From UBA9715 sp045614225 (GTDB taxonomy: Bacteria; Actinomycetota; Coriobacteriia; Coriobacteriales; Eggerthellaceae), in assembly GCA_045614225.1 (NCBI GenBank), contig JAZLCO010000032.1:1-40994 (forward strand): a DNA stretch of 40,994 bases, read 5' to 3'. Shown here in pieces: positions 1-8,178 of this stretch. The first letter of the stretch is position 1; each line of letters starts with the position of its first letter. Under the pieces are notes generated by a model that was not told the origin of the DNA, ran no database searches, and saw only the letters and a list, made by a program, of their open reading frames with translations. Made by a program: the position numbers and the translations under genes.

Positions 1-51
1 AGTGGCACAGCGCCGAGGGGGGCCCGGGGCAACCACGCTGCAACGCGCGTA

Positions 52-57
52 TATAAT
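52..57 (+). promoter_or_regulatory. putative -10 element of leuS
   Basis: A perfect TATAAT lies 39 bases upstream of the preferred leuS start codon. No convincing -35 hexamer is visible at 16-18 bp, and the DNA just upstream is strongly GC-rich. The spacing to the ribosome binding site and start is normal for a short leader. Confidence 0.5.
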
Positions 58-96
58 AGGAACATTGCAATCGAACCCGAACACGAAGGTATGCAG

Positions 97-2670
97 ATGA
101 AACCCTACAACCCACATGAGATTGAACCGCGCTGGCAGAAGATCTGGGCCGAGACCGGCCAGGACAAGGTGCGCGAAGACGGCTCCAAGCCGAAGAAGTA
201 CGTGCTCGAGATGTTCCCGTACCCGTCGGGCGACATCCACATGGGGCACGTGAGCAACTACACATACGGCGACGTGGCCGCGCGTTTCGCCCGCATGCAG
301 GGCTTTGACGTGCTGCACCCGATGGGCTGGGACGCATTCGGCCTGCCTGCCGAAAACGCCGCCATCAAGCACAAGAGCCATCCCGCGAAGTGGACGTACG
401 CCAACATCGACACCCAGCAAGCCAGCTTCCAGCGCATGGGCTTCAGCTATGACTGGGACCGCAAGGTCGTGGCGTGCGACCCCGAGTACTATCGCTGGGG
501 TCAGTGGATCTTCCTAAAGATGTGGGAGCGCGGCCTGGTCGAACGTCGCAACTCGCCGGTGAACTGGTGCCCCGACTGCGGCACCGTGCTTGCGAACGAG
601 CAGGTCATCGAAGGTTGCTGCTGGCGCTGCCATCACGAGGTCGAGAAGCGCGACCTGACGCAGTGGTACTTCAAGATCACCGACTACGCCCAAGAACTGC
701 TCGACGACCTTGACCAGCTGGAAGGCTGGCCCGAGCGCGTCAAGCAGCAGCAGGCTAACTGGATCGGCCGCTCCGAAGGCGCAAATGTCGACTTCATCCT
801 ATGCGACAAGGAGGGCAACGCGCCCGCCGAGCCGACCGATGACGACATCATCACCGTGTTCACCACGCGTGCCGACACACTGTTCGGCTGCACGTTCTTC
901 GTGCTGGCCCCGGAATACCGCGATTTGCCCGAGATGGTGGCCGGCATGCCCAACGAACAAGCTGTCCTGGACCTAATCGAGGCTGCCAAGAAGATCACCG
1001 CCGTCGAGCGCGCCCAGGGCGACCATGAGAAGCATGGCGTGTTCACCGGCCGTTACGTCGTGAACCCCATCAACAACGAGAAGGTGCCCGTTTGGGTGGC
1101 TGACTACGTAGTGGCCGATTACGGCACAGGCGCGGTCATGGCCGTACCGTGCGGCGACCAGCGTGACTTCGAGTTCGCTAAGAAGTACGACCTGCCCATC
1201 ATTCCCATCATCCTCGAAGAGGGCGACCCGCTGTATCCGCAGCTTGCGGGCGTGCAGGAGCGCGTTGTGACGACTGTTGACTGGGATGCTGCGATGGAAG
1301 CTGAGGGCATCCTGGTGCAGTCAGGTCCCTACACCGGCCTGGTTGGCGGCAAGCATTCTGAGGGCGAAGATGCCTTTGTCAAGGCACTCGAGGAGATGGG
1401 GCGCGGCCATCGTACGGTCGAGTTCCGCCTGCGTGACTGGCTGATCAGCCGCCAGCGCTATTGGGGCAACCCGATTCCTGCTATCCACTGCCCCACCTGC
1501 GGCGTGGTGCCTGTGCCTGAGGAAGATCTGCCTGTTCGTTTACCCGAGGACATCGACCTGGCAGCCGGCGAAACATTGGCCACGCATGAGGGCTTCGTTA
1601 AATGCACGTGCCCGAAGTGCGGCGGCGAAGCGCGTCGCGAGACCGACACGATGGACACGTTCACGTGCTCGAGCTGGTACTACCTGCGCTACACCGACCC
1701 GCACAACGACACTGCACCATTCGATTCGGCCAAGACGAACCGTTGGATGCCAGTCGACCAATACATTGGCGGCATCGAGCACGCCATCCTGCACTTGCTG
1801 TACAGCCGCTTCTTCACGAAGGTGCTGCGCGACATGGGCATGCTCGACTTCGACGAGCCGTTCACCAACCTGCTGTGCCAGGGCATGGTGCTCGATGCGA
1901 ACGGCGAGGTCATGAGTAAATCGAAGGGCAACGTCGTGTCGCCTGAGGACATGATCACCGAGTACGGTGCTGACGCCGTGCGTGCTGCCATGCTGTTCAT
2001 GGGCCCGCCCGACAAGGAGAAGCTCTGGAACGAGGACGGCCTGGCTGGCATTTACAAGTTCCTGAACCGCCTGTGGCGCATCGTGTGCGACCTGGTGGGC
2101 AAGGCCGACGACAAAACGTTGTATGACCCCGAGGTCGAAGCATCCGGCGCGCATGGTAACGCCATGGAGATGAAGCGCGAACGCCATCGCGTCGTGGGCA
2201 AGGTCACGGCCGACATCGAGCGTTACAACTTCAACACTGCGCTTGCCGCCATCATGGAGCTCGCTAACGTCGCAGCAGCGTTCCTGCGCCTGAAGCCCGC
2301 AGAACATCGCGTTAACTGCGAGACGGGCGGACCGCTCTGCGCCGACGTGGCCGAAACGATCGTCAAGCTGATGGCGCCCATCGCTCCGCACTGGGCCGAA
2401 GAACTGTGGCACACCGTGCTCGAGCACGAAGATTCAGTCCATGACCAGCCGTGGCCCGAGTTCGACCCTGAGCTGGCCAAGGCCGACGAGGTCGAGCTTG
2501 CTGTTCAGGTCAATGGTAAGGTGAAGTCGAAGATCATGGTCGGCGCCGAGGAGGAAGAGGAGCCTATCAAGGAGAAGGCGCTTGAGGCCGTTTCGCGCGC
2601 ACTCGAAGGCTTGGATGTCAAGAAGGTCATCGTGATCAAGGGCCGCCTGGTCAACATCGTGGCTAAATAA
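97..2670 (+). CDS. leuS: Leucyl-tRNA synthetase
   Basis: Class I aminoacyl-tRNA synthetase that charges tRNA-Leu with leucine in the cytoplasm. The product is 857 aa, the normal bacterial length. The HIGH signature appears as HMGH (residues 48-51) and the KMSKS loop as VMSKS (about 605-609). A Cys-rich zinc knuckle (CPDC...CWRC) follows at about 155-180, and the CP1 editing domain holds the T-rich motif TTRADTLFG. An in-frame ATG at 91 is possible, but GAAGG at 85-89 is 7 nt from the ATG at 97 and only 1 nt from the one at 91, so 97 is preferred. The gene is convergent with ddl across a shared hairpin. Its GC-rich codon use resembles gyrB/gyrA rather than the more AT-rich genes that follow. 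Confidence 0.97.
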   Translation: MKPYNPHEIEPRWQKIWAETGQDKVREDGSKPKKYVLEMFPYPSGDIHMGHVSNYTYGDVAARFARMQGFDVLHPMGWDAFGLPAENAAIKHKSHPAKWTYANIDTQQASFQRMGFSYDWDRKVVACDPEYYRWGQWIFLKMWERGLVERRNSPVNWCPDCGTVLANEQVIEGCCWRCHHEVEKRDLTQWYFKITDYAQELLDDLDQLEGWPERVKQQQANWIGRSEGANVDFILCDKEGNAPAEPTDDDIITVFTTRADTLFGCTFFVLAPEYRDLPEMVAGMPNEQAVLDLIEAAKKITAVERAQGDHEKHGVFTGRYVVNPINNEKVPVWVADYVVADYGTGAVMAVPCGDQRDFEFAKKYDLPIIPIILEEGDPLYPQLAGVQERVVTTVDWDAAMEAEGILVQSGPYTGLVGGKHSEGEDAFVKALEEMGRGHRTVEFRLRDWLISRQRYWGNPIPAIHCPTCGVVPVPEEDLPVRLPEDIDLAAGETLATHEGFVKCTCPKCGGEARRETDTMDTFTCSSWYYLRYTDPHNDTAPFDSAKTNRWMPVDQYIGGIEHAILHLLYSRFFTKVLRDMGMLDFDEPFTNLLCQGMVLDANGEVMSKSKGNVVSPEDMITEYGADAVRAAMLFMGPPDKEKLWNEDGLAGIYKFLNRLWRIVCDLVGKADDKTLYDPEVEASGAHGNAMEMKRERHRVVGKVTADIERYNFNTALAAIMELANVAAAFLRLKPAEHRVNCETGGPLCADVAETIVKLMAPIAPHWAEELWHTVLEHEDSVHDQPWPEFDPELAKADEVELAVQVNGKVKSKIMVGAEEEEEPIKEKALEAVSRALEGLDVKKVIVIKGRLVNIVAK

Positions 2671-2695
2671 GCAACGTTTTTGCTTGAGTGACAGA

Positions 2696-2720
2696 AGCGG
2701 CGGGCTCGTTGCCCGCCGCT
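2696..2720. terminator. bidirectional hairpin terminator between leuS and ddl
   Basis: Perfect 10-bp stem (2696-2705 with 2711-2720) and a 5-nt TCGTT loop, followed on the plus strand by the T-rich ATTCTTTTGTTCT. It lies between two convergent genes and fits a rho-independent terminator for leuS. The weak A-run on the other side makes it a poorer terminator for ddl. Confidence 0.8.
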
Positions 2721-2759
2721 ATTCTTTTGTTCTATATCTTGGTTAATGAGGCGTTTTCC

Positions 2760-3698
2760 CTATTCAAGTGCGTATTCGATCAGTTTTACACAGAGATCAG
2801 GGAAACTAATTCCTGCCGCTTTCGCAGCATCTGGTAGTAGTGAGGTTGCTGTCATACCAGGTATTGTGTTTGTCTCGAGAATCCAAGGCTTTCTATCAGC
2901 ATCGATGATGAAATCGGAGCGCGACACTCCCCTACAACCCAGCGCCTTATGGGCTTTGATTGCATAACTTTGTACGAGTTTGGTCATTTCGTCATCAAGC
3001 GGGGCCGGGCAGATATGCTCCGATCCACCAGCTGCGTACTTCGATTCGAAATCATACGTCGCACCCTTGAGCGGAACGATTTGGATGACGGGAAGCGCGT
3101 ATGCATCGTCGTTCCCAAGAGCCACGCAGGTGTATTCGGGACCAAAGATGAATTTCTCGACAACAACAAGATCGTCGATTTCAAACACTGCTTTCAGGGC
3201 AGGCTCAAGCTGGTCTTCTGTTTGCACGATCTCAACGCCAATTGAACTACCTTCGGTAGCTGCCTTCACAACGCACGGCACACCGATTGTTTTCTTGATT
3301 TCTTCGGCATCGTATCCATCCGGTTTATAAAGGGTCATGGAAGGAGATGTCGGGATGCCGGCATGTTCGTACAGAATCTTAGATTTTGCTTTGTCCATAG
3401 CGATAGCACTGGCCTGAACACCTGGGCAGGTGTATGGAATTCCAAGGAGTTCGAGCATTCCTTGGAGGGTGCCGTCTTCCCCGCCCTTTCCATGGGTGCA
3501 AAGGAATGCAACATCGAAGTGTTCGTCGATAAGACGCTTCAAGTCTTCTTTGTTTGCGGGGTCTATCCAAGTGATGTCGAACCCTGCGGTTTCGAGAGCG
3601 CCTCGCGCACCTTCACCAGATTTGATCGATATCTCACGCTCTCCACTCGTTCCACCAGCAAGCAGTGCAACTTTGTATTCCTTTGGATTGATTGTCAT
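2760..3698 (-). CDS. ddl: D-alanine--D-alanine ligase
   Basis: ATP-grasp ligase that joins two D-Ala residues for peptidoglycan precursor synthesis. The length (312 aa) is normal for the short Ddl form. Visible motifs are the N-terminal glycine-rich loop LAGGTSGEREIS, the EGSSIGVE loop that contacts substrate, and the C-terminal ATP/Mg site ETNTIPGMT. The ATG start has AGGAG five bases upstream. The gene stands alone, convergent with leuS and divergent from rlmN, and is not in a mur/fts operon. A TATACT at 3743-3748 (minus strand) could be its -10 box, but no good -35 is seen. No vancomycin-resistance partner genes are nearby, so the housekeeping D-Ala-D-Ala enzyme is the simplest reading. 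Confidence 0.95.
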   Translation of the reverse strand: MTINPKEYKVALLAGGTSGEREISIKSGEGARGALETAGFDITWIDPANKEDLKRLIDEHFDVAFLCTHGKGGEDGTLQGMLELLGIPYTCPGVQASAIAMDKAKSKILYEHAGIPTSPSMTLYKPDGYDAEEIKKTIGVPCVVKAATEGSSIGVEIVQTEDQLEPALKAVFEIDDLVVVEKFIFGPEYTCVALGNDDAYALPVIQIVPLKGATYDFESKYAAGGSEHICPAPLDDEMTKLVQSYAIKAHKALGCRGVSRSDFIIDADRKPWILETNTIPGMTATSLLPDAAKAAGISFPDLCVKLIEYALE

Positions 3699-3792
3699 GA
3701 AGGCTCCTATCGCTTCATTGAGCTTTTCAAAAGGCTTCGCACAGTATATCAGGCATGAGAGTTCATAAGATGATGGAGGCTTTCAAGTCTCA

Positions 3793-3808
3793 TGTTTCAC
3801 GTGAAACA
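3793..3808. promoter_or_regulatory. parS centromere site 1
   Basis: Exact match to the canonical 16-bp parS palindrome TGTTTCACGTGAAACA, the binding site of chromosomal ParB. It lies in the ddl-rlmN intergenic region, about 9.6 kb left of the putative origin. If rlmN were started at the ATG at 3792 the site would be read as coding sequence, one reason to prefer the later rlmN start. Confidence 0.95.
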
Positions 3809-3823
3809 CCATCAGAAGTTAAG

Positions 3824-3833
3824 TGATTATAAT
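3824..3833 (+). promoter_or_regulatory. extended -10 promoter of rlmN (leaderless)
   Basis: The sequence TGATTATAAT contains a perfect TATAAT at 3828-3833, with TG placed close upstream as in an extended -10. The rlmN ATG begins at 3840, where transcription would be expected to start. There is no ribosome binding site before that ATG, so a leaderless mRNA is inferred. Confidence 0.6.
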
Positions 3834-3839
3834 CGTGGC

Positions 3840-4871
3840 ATGAACACCCAACTTAAACATCTTTCACTTGAATCATTCGAGAGCCTTATTGTCGAAGCTG
3901 GTCTCCCCCGCTTTCGTTCCGATCAAATCTTGTCATGGGTCTACGAAAAGAATGTTTCGTCGTATGACGAGATGACCAACTTGCCGAAGACAATGCGCGA
4001 ACAACTTGCTGAACTTGTCCCTCTGGCAAAGCCAACTGTCGTTGACAAGCAGATCTCTGTTGACGGGTCTCGAAAATACCTCATCCAATTCGAGGATGGT
4101 GCATTGGTCGAAACGGTTGGCCTTCCCAACGATGATGGTAGATTGTCTGTCTGCGTATCAAGCCAATCCGGATGTGCCATGAACTGCGCCTTTTGCGCAA
4201 CTGGCCGAAACGGCTTAAATAGAAGCCTCTACCCAGGAGAAATCGTCGATCAAGTCCATATTGTTCAGAATGATTTTAATGAACGCGTTACCAATGTCGT
4301 CGTCATGGGTCAAGGCGAACCGTTTGCCAACTACGACAACACACTCGCTGCTTTGAGAATTCTCAATCATCCCAAGTTCCTCAACATCGGAGCGCGTCAT
4401 ATAACTATATCTACATGCGGTTTGATTGCAGGTATCAACAAACTCGCACAAGAGCCCGAGCAGTTCACCTTGGCTGTATCCCTACATTCCGCAATACAAG
4501 AAACAAGAGATTCGATAATGCCCGGTGTTTCGAAACAACCATTGGCAGAGCTTCATGAAGCCTTAGCTGACTATACCAAGCGCACAGGGCGCCGATTCAG
4601 CTTTGAATTCGCACTCATGGACGGGATCAACACCTCGGTAAGGGAAATCGAAGCCCTCTACCAATACGGCAAGGGCCTTCTTTGCCATGTTAACTTGATT
4701 CCCTTGAATGAAGTTGAGGGCTCCCCTTTCAAGCCGGTTACACGCAAAGTGCTACTTCTCTGGCAAGAATCCCTTGAAATGCAAGGTATTGCATGTTCAA
4801 TTAGAAATTCCCGAGGAAGCGATATAGCAGGCGCATGTGGCCAGCTTGCTTCTAAGCATTTCAATTCGTAA
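3840..4871 (+). CDS. rlmN: Dual-specificity 23S rRNA/tRNA adenine-C2 methyltransferase RlmN
   Basis: Radical-SAM enzyme that methylates C2 of A2503 in 23S rRNA and A37 in some tRNAs. The product is 343 aa from this start. The radical-SAM cluster motif CxxxCxxC appears as CAMNCAFC (Cys 112, 116, 119). The C-terminal SRGSDIAGACGQL holds the methyl-carrier cysteine. GEP (MGQGEPFANYDN) and SLHS motifs are also present. An upstream in-frame ATG at 3792 would add 16 residues encoded largely by parS. Its nearest Shine-Dalgarno-like sequence (GGAGG, 3775-3779) is 12 nt away, so the ATG at 3840, right after a TATAAT, is preferred. The gene ends at a strong hairpin shared with parB. Confidence 0.95.
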   Translation: MNTQLKHLSLESFESLIVEAGLPRFRSDQILSWVYEKNVSSYDEMTNLPKTMREQLAELVPLAKPTVVDKQISVDGSRKYLIQFEDGALVETVGLPNDDGRLSVCVSSQSGCAMNCAFCATGRNGLNRSLYPGEIVDQVHIVQNDFNERVTNVVVMGQGEPFANYDNTLAALRILNHPKFLNIGARHITISTCGLIAGINKLAQEPEQFTLAVSLHSAIQETRDSIMPGVSKQPLAELHEALADYTKRTGRRFSFEFALMDGINTSVREIEALYQYGKGLLCHVNLIPLNEVEGSPFKPVTRKVLLLWQESLEMQGIACSIRNSRGSDIAGACGQLASKHFNS

Positions 4872-4891
4872 CTCACGCTTCCCTCATATAT

Positions 4892-4919
4892 AAAGAAAGG
4901 GCCTTTCGGCCCTTTCTTT
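4892..4919. terminator. bidirectional terminator between rlmN and parB
   Basis: Perfect 12-bp stem (4892-4903 with 4908-4919), TTTC loop, T-rich downstream on the plus strand. It lies 20 bp after the rlmN stop and 20 bp after the parB stop on the other strand, so it can serve both convergent genes. Confidence 0.88.
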
Positions 4920-4939
4920 TCTTTCGCTTTTACTTCTAA

Positions 4940-6058
4940 CTAGCGCGTTGGGTTCGTCATAATCCTGAACAAGCGCTCAAGATCGGCTTCGTCCTTGAAC
5001 TCGATCTCGATCTTGTTCTTGCCTTTCACACTCTTGATCTTAACGTTGGTTCCGAAGGTATCGGTCAAGGTGCGTGCAACGGTCTTGTAAGACTTCGGAG
5101 CCTTTTCCTTCTTTACGGGTTTCTCGTCCTTCTTGCCGGAGAGAAGACGTGCGATAGCCTCGGTTTCGCGAACGGAGAGCTGATCTTCAACGAGCTTGTC
5201 AGTGAGTTTGCGACGACCTTCTTTAGTGGGAACGGAAAGGATGGCGCGTGCATGACCCGCAGTTATACGTTCTTCGTAGAGAAGCTGCTGGGCATCTTCG
5301 GGCAATTCAAGAAGACGGAGAGCGTTAGCAATCGTCGAACGGCCTTTTGACACAGCTTGTGCAACTTCAGACTGCGTCATCTTGCCACGTTCCATCATCC
5401 TGCGATAGCCGTATGCTTCTTCGATTGGATTCAGATCGCTTCGCTGAACGTTTTCGACGAGAGCCAACATGATGGTTTCATCATCATCGGCTTCCTTGAT
5501 ATGAACAGGAATCGTTTTAAGGCCAATGTTCTTGCATGCTTGCCAACGACGTTCGCCGGCGATGATTTCGTATTTGTCCCCAACCTTGCGAACGAGAATC
5601 GGTTGCAGTAATCCATTCTTCTTGATGGATTCAGCAAGCTCTTCAAGCTCTTCTTTATTGAAGTTAGTACGAGGCTGATTGGGGTTCGGTGAAATGAGCT
5701 CGATATCGACTTCATTCGTCACCTGTGTCGCATCTTGTTTCACTTGAGGTTTCGATGCGGGGGTTTGAGGCGCTGTAGGTTGGACGCGTCGCTCAGTGAC
5801 ACTCTTGATAGTGATGTTGTCTTCCTTGCTGGAATAAACCTCAGCTTCAGCGGATTCCTCTTTGGTCTCCTCTGCAGGTTTTTCCTCTTTCTTTTCTTTG
5901 ACAGGAGCAGGAGGTGCGACCTTCTTAGTCTCTTCCTTTTCGCTATCAACTGCTACACGCTCAACTGGTGATGCCTTTTCCTGTGGGAGGGTTCCATCCG
6001 CGCCGCCACCAAGCAGCGATCCCAAACCTCTGCCCAAACCACTTCTCGTTTTAGCCAC
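4940..6058 (-). CDS. parB: Chromosome-partitioning protein ParB (Spo0J)
   Basis: CTP-dependent DNA clamp that loads at parS and spreads to build the partition complex. 372 aa with a GTG start that overlaps the parA stop by 8 bases, so translation is coupled. The N-terminus has the Lys/Arg-Gly motif GLGRGLGSLLGG, the usual ParA-activating peptide. A long, highly charged, Glu/Lys/Ala/Pro-rich linker follows (about 25-115). The ParB/Sulfiredoxin fold begins near 118 and carries the CTP-binding GERRW (168-172). A helix-turn-helix is seen in MTQSEVAQAVSKGRSTIANA, and a dimerisation tail lies at the C-terminus. Canonical parS sites nearby support the assignment. The linker is longer than in typical Spo0J (about 280 aa). 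Confidence 0.96.
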   Translation of the reverse strand: MAKTRSGLGRGLGSLLGGGADGTLPQEKASPVERVAVDSEKEETKKVAPPAPVKEKKEEKPAEETKEESAEAEVYSSKEDNITIKSVTERRVQPTAPQTPASKPQVKQDATQVTNEVDIELISPNPNQPRTNFNKEELEELAESIKKNGLLQPILVRKVGDKYEIIAGERRWQACKNIGLKTIPVHIKEADDDETIMLALVENVQRSDLNPIEEAYGYRRMMERGKMTQSEVAQAVSKGRSTIANALRLLELPEDAQQLLYEERITAGHARAILSVPTKEGRRKLTDKLVEDQLSVRETEAIARLLSGKKDEKPVKKEKAPKSYKTVARTLTDTFGTNVKIKSVKGKNKIEIEFKDEADLERLFRIMTNPTR

Positions 6059-7061
6059 GTTTCACCACTTCCTCTGCAAGATTCCTGTACGCTATTGCAC
6101 CTTTTCCTGTAGGGTCATACTGAATGATGGGAATACCATAGCTTGGAGCTTCTGAAAGCTTTACAGTACGCGGGATAATCGTCTCGAAAACCTGACGCCC
6201 GAAGTAGTTTCTTACCTCTGCTGCGACTTGTCGTGAAAGGGTAGTGCGGCCATCGTACATAGTCAGCAAAATGCCATAGATATCGAGTGTTGGATTGAGG
6301 CGTGTTTTGACACGTTTCATCGATTCAAGAAGTTTTGTCACACCCTCCAATGCATAGAACTCGGTTTGGATTGGGATGATCAATTTGTCTGCTGCAACAA
6401 GAGAGTTAACGGTGAGCAAGCCAAGCGATGGGGGACAGTCGATAAAGATGTAATCGTACTTGCCCTTCATCATTCCCACTGCATCTTTCAATCTATTCTC
6501 TCGAGCCATCTCAGAAACAAGTTCCACTTCTGCACCAGCGAGATTGATGGTTGCAGGAACGAGGTCGACTCCCTCACATACATCCGGAACGATAACTTCT
6601 TCAATGGATACATCATTGAGCAAGACGTCGTAGATGCATTTTTGCAATTGCGACTTCTCGATACCAAATCCACTCGTGGTGTTGCCTTGTGGATCGAGAT
6701 CGACGAGAAGTACTTGCTTTCCTAGCTCGCCAAGAGCAGCTGAGAGATTGATAGCTGTCGTTGATTTTCCAACGCCACCTTTTTGATTGATGATTGCAAT
6801 GATTTTCGTTGCTCCCACAACATGGGTGAGAGGCTTCTTGTCTTTATAAGTGCGAAGAGGAGCCGGCTTATGCTTTTCCTGGCTCACTTCTACTTCACGT
6901 TCAATCACTTCAGCATCTTCGATGTCGAAGAAATCATCAGAAGCTTCATCTTCCTTTTCTTCGATTTCTTCTTCTGGCTGCTCGATTTCTTCCTTCTTTT
7001 CTTCAACTTTAGGTGGTTGTGCAGCCTTTTTGTCTCTTCTGAAACTATCCAGGAAACCCAC
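6051..7061 (-). CDS. parA: Chromosome-partitioning ATPase ParA (Soj)
   Basis: P-loop ATPase that moves ParB-parS complexes apart. The deviant Walker A KGGVGKST is followed by VLLVDLDPQGNTTSGFG and FIDCPPSLG. The ATPase core begins only about 85 residues in. Before it lies an extension rich in Glu, Asp and Lys (EEKKEEIEQPEEEIEEKEDE) not found in classical Soj (about 253 aa). An upstream ATG at 7079 is in frame but lacks a Shine-Dalgarno. GTG at 7061 has GGAGG (complement of 7066-7070) at ideal spacing, giving 336 aa. parA is the first gene of parAB. A perfect parS lies 44 bp upstream, so ParB may influence its own operon. Confidence 0.95.
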   Translation of the reverse strand: MGFLDSFRRDKKAAQPPKVEEKKEEIEQPEEEIEEKEDEASDDFFDIEDAEVIEREVEVSQEKHKPAPLRTYKDKKPLTHVVGATKIIAIINQKGGVGKSTTAINLSAALGELGKQVLLVDLDPQGNTTSGFGIEKSQLQKCIYDVLLNDVSIEEVIVPDVCEGVDLVPATINLAGAEVELVSEMARENRLKDAVGMMKGKYDYIFIDCPPSLGLLTVNSLVAADKLIIPIQTEFYALEGVTKLLESMKRVKTRLNPTLDIYGILLTMYDGRTTLSRQVAAEVRNYFGRQVFETIIPRTVKLSEAPSYGIPIIQYDPTGKGAIAYRNLAEEVVKRG

Positions 7062-7101
7062 GACGCCTCCTTCTGCCATCTGTATGTCGCACTATCTAAC
7101 A

Positions 7102-7123
7102 AGATGTTTCACGTGAAACATCT
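7102..7123. promoter_or_regulatory. parS centromere site 2 (extended palindrome)
   Basis: Exact canonical parS TGTTTCACGTGAAACA at 7105-7120, embedded in a perfect 22-bp palindrome. It lies between rsmG and parA, in the parAB upstream region. Confidence 0.95.
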
Positions 7124-7166
7124 CTTGTACCAATATATAAAGCTCCAGTTAAACTACGTTTTTTTG

Positions 7167-7844
7167 TTATAGAGGTTTTTTTTGCGCCATACCTTCTTGG
7201 CGGGGTAGCTTCGTTTTTGGTTCGTTTATTTTCTTGAACGTGATTATACGCCTTGTTGTTTCGTTGTCACATAATTTTAGCGTTCTATCTGAATTAATCG
7301 TCATTCCAACTAATTCTTCAATTCTCTTTGCATTCGAGATCTCTTCATCATCAACTTGCGCTTTATAGCAAATCAAAATCCCACCCTTTTTAAGTAGTGG
7401 ACTAGCAAGCTCCATCAACACGGAAAGCTTCGATAAAGCCCGCGCGGTCAAAGCTACATATCGCTTTGACCGCGTTTTCGCTAGAAGCTCAGCCCGACCA
7501 GCAAAGGTGGATACTTGTCCTACCAAACCAAGTTCTTCAATGAAGTTGTCGAGTACCAACGTTTTCTTCAAACGTGCATCTATAAGAGTGGTTTCTCGTC
7601 CGGAAGCAATAGCCAACGGGATTCCAGGATAACCGGCTCCAGTACCCAAATCACCATACAAGCCATCAGGAGCCTGGTTGAGTTCATCTAATCCAACAAG
7701 TGAATCTTCAACATGTAAGAGCATGCCTTCTTCAACGGTATCAATACGAGTTAAGTTCATTGTCTTGTTTGCCTCGATGACAAGATCGAGATGTCTCTTG
7801 ATCAACTCTTGCTGTTGAGAGGGGAGTGATTCAAACGTAGCCAT
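7167..7844 (-). CDS. rsmG: 16S rRNA (guanine-527-N7)-methyltransferase RsmG
   Basis: SAM-dependent methyltransferase (GidB family) that modifies G527 of 16S rRNA; loss gives low-level streptomycin resistance in other bacteria. Motif I is seen as YGDLGTGAGYPGIPLAI, with the family's MNLTRI and ARALSKL segments. An in-frame ATG at 7874 exists, but GAAAGG sits at proper distance before the ATG at 7844, giving 225 aa. The C-terminal tail is Lys/Gln-rich and slightly extended. The gene lies between a hairpin element and parAB, the usual rsmG-parA-parB order. Confidence 0.93.
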   Translation of the reverse strand: MATFESLPSQQQELIKRHLDLVIEANKTMNLTRIDTVEEGMLLHVEDSLVGLDELNQAPDGLYGDLGTGAGYPGIPLAIASGRETTLIDARLKKTLVLDNFIEELGLVGQVSTFAGRAELLAKTRSKRYVALTARALSKLSVLMELASPLLKKGGILICYKAQVDDEEISNAKRIEELVGMTINSDRTLKLCDNETTRRIITFKKINEPKTKLPRQEGMAQKKPL

Positions 7845-7986
7845 TCGCACCCTTTCTTCTACGCAAAACAGCATACCCGAGACTAGAGAGTATCAAGAAG
7901 AATCATTAGCGTTTTTTCAAACCATGCAAGACAAGGCATTCGAGTTTGATGATCGATACATATACCTACTTATTATTTCTTAAATA

Positions 7987-8132
7987 TCTTTTATTTTGTT
8001 TGACTGATTAAAGATGAAGCGGATGTCGTAGAAATCGTCTTTGAAATCCACTTTCAAGCGAAGCGCAGAAAGTTAGTTCAAAGCGATTTCCAGACGTAGC
8101 GGAATCTTTGGTCAGTCAAACAAAATAAAAGA
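7987..8132. repeat. long imperfect inverted repeat / possible structured RNA
   Basis: The outer arms (7987-8007 and 8112-8132) are perfect 21-bp inverted repeats. Inside them the pairing goes on: AAAGAT (8010-8015) with ATCTTT (8104-8109), AAATCG (8032-8037) with CGATTT (8084-8089), CTTTGAA (8039-8045) with TTCAAAG (8077-8083), and CTTTC (8051-8055) with GAAAG (8068-8072). The whole 146 bp could fold as one hairpin. Two U-G wobbles (8008/8111, 8009/8110) pair only in a plus-strand transcript. No open reading frame, no clear promoter and no target-site duplication were seen. It could be a MITE-like insertion, a non-coding RNA or a processing signal; I do not recognise it. Confidence 0.7.
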
Positions 8133-8150
8133 GCCCGCAATAGCGGGCTC
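8131..8150 (-). terminator. rho-independent terminator of the rpmH-jag operon
   Basis: Read on the minus strand: 8-bp GC-rich stem (GAGCCCGC/GCGGGCTC), 4-nt loop, then TTTTATTTTG. It lies 28 bp after the jag stop. Its T-tract is also the right outer arm of the long inverted repeat. Confidence 0.85.
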
Positions 8151-8178
8151 TAAGAAAAGATAGAGTAGGGAAGTGTTG

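Larger units (their letters stand above)
7845..8178. other. gene-free stretch between rsmG and jag
   Basis: About 330 bp without a plausible gene. It is AT-rich from 7870 to 7990, then occupied by a long inverted-repeat hairpin (7987-8132) and the jag terminator (8131-8150). A weak minus-strand promoter for rsmG (TTGATA ... TATGCT, 15-bp spacer) may lie around 7865-7895. In many Firmicutes mnmE and mnmG occupy this interval. Confidence 0.6.

Noticed and set aside
1540..2427. Minus-strand ORF inside leuS
   Set aside because: Shadow of leuS; His/Val/Arg-rich, no domain, no ribosome site.
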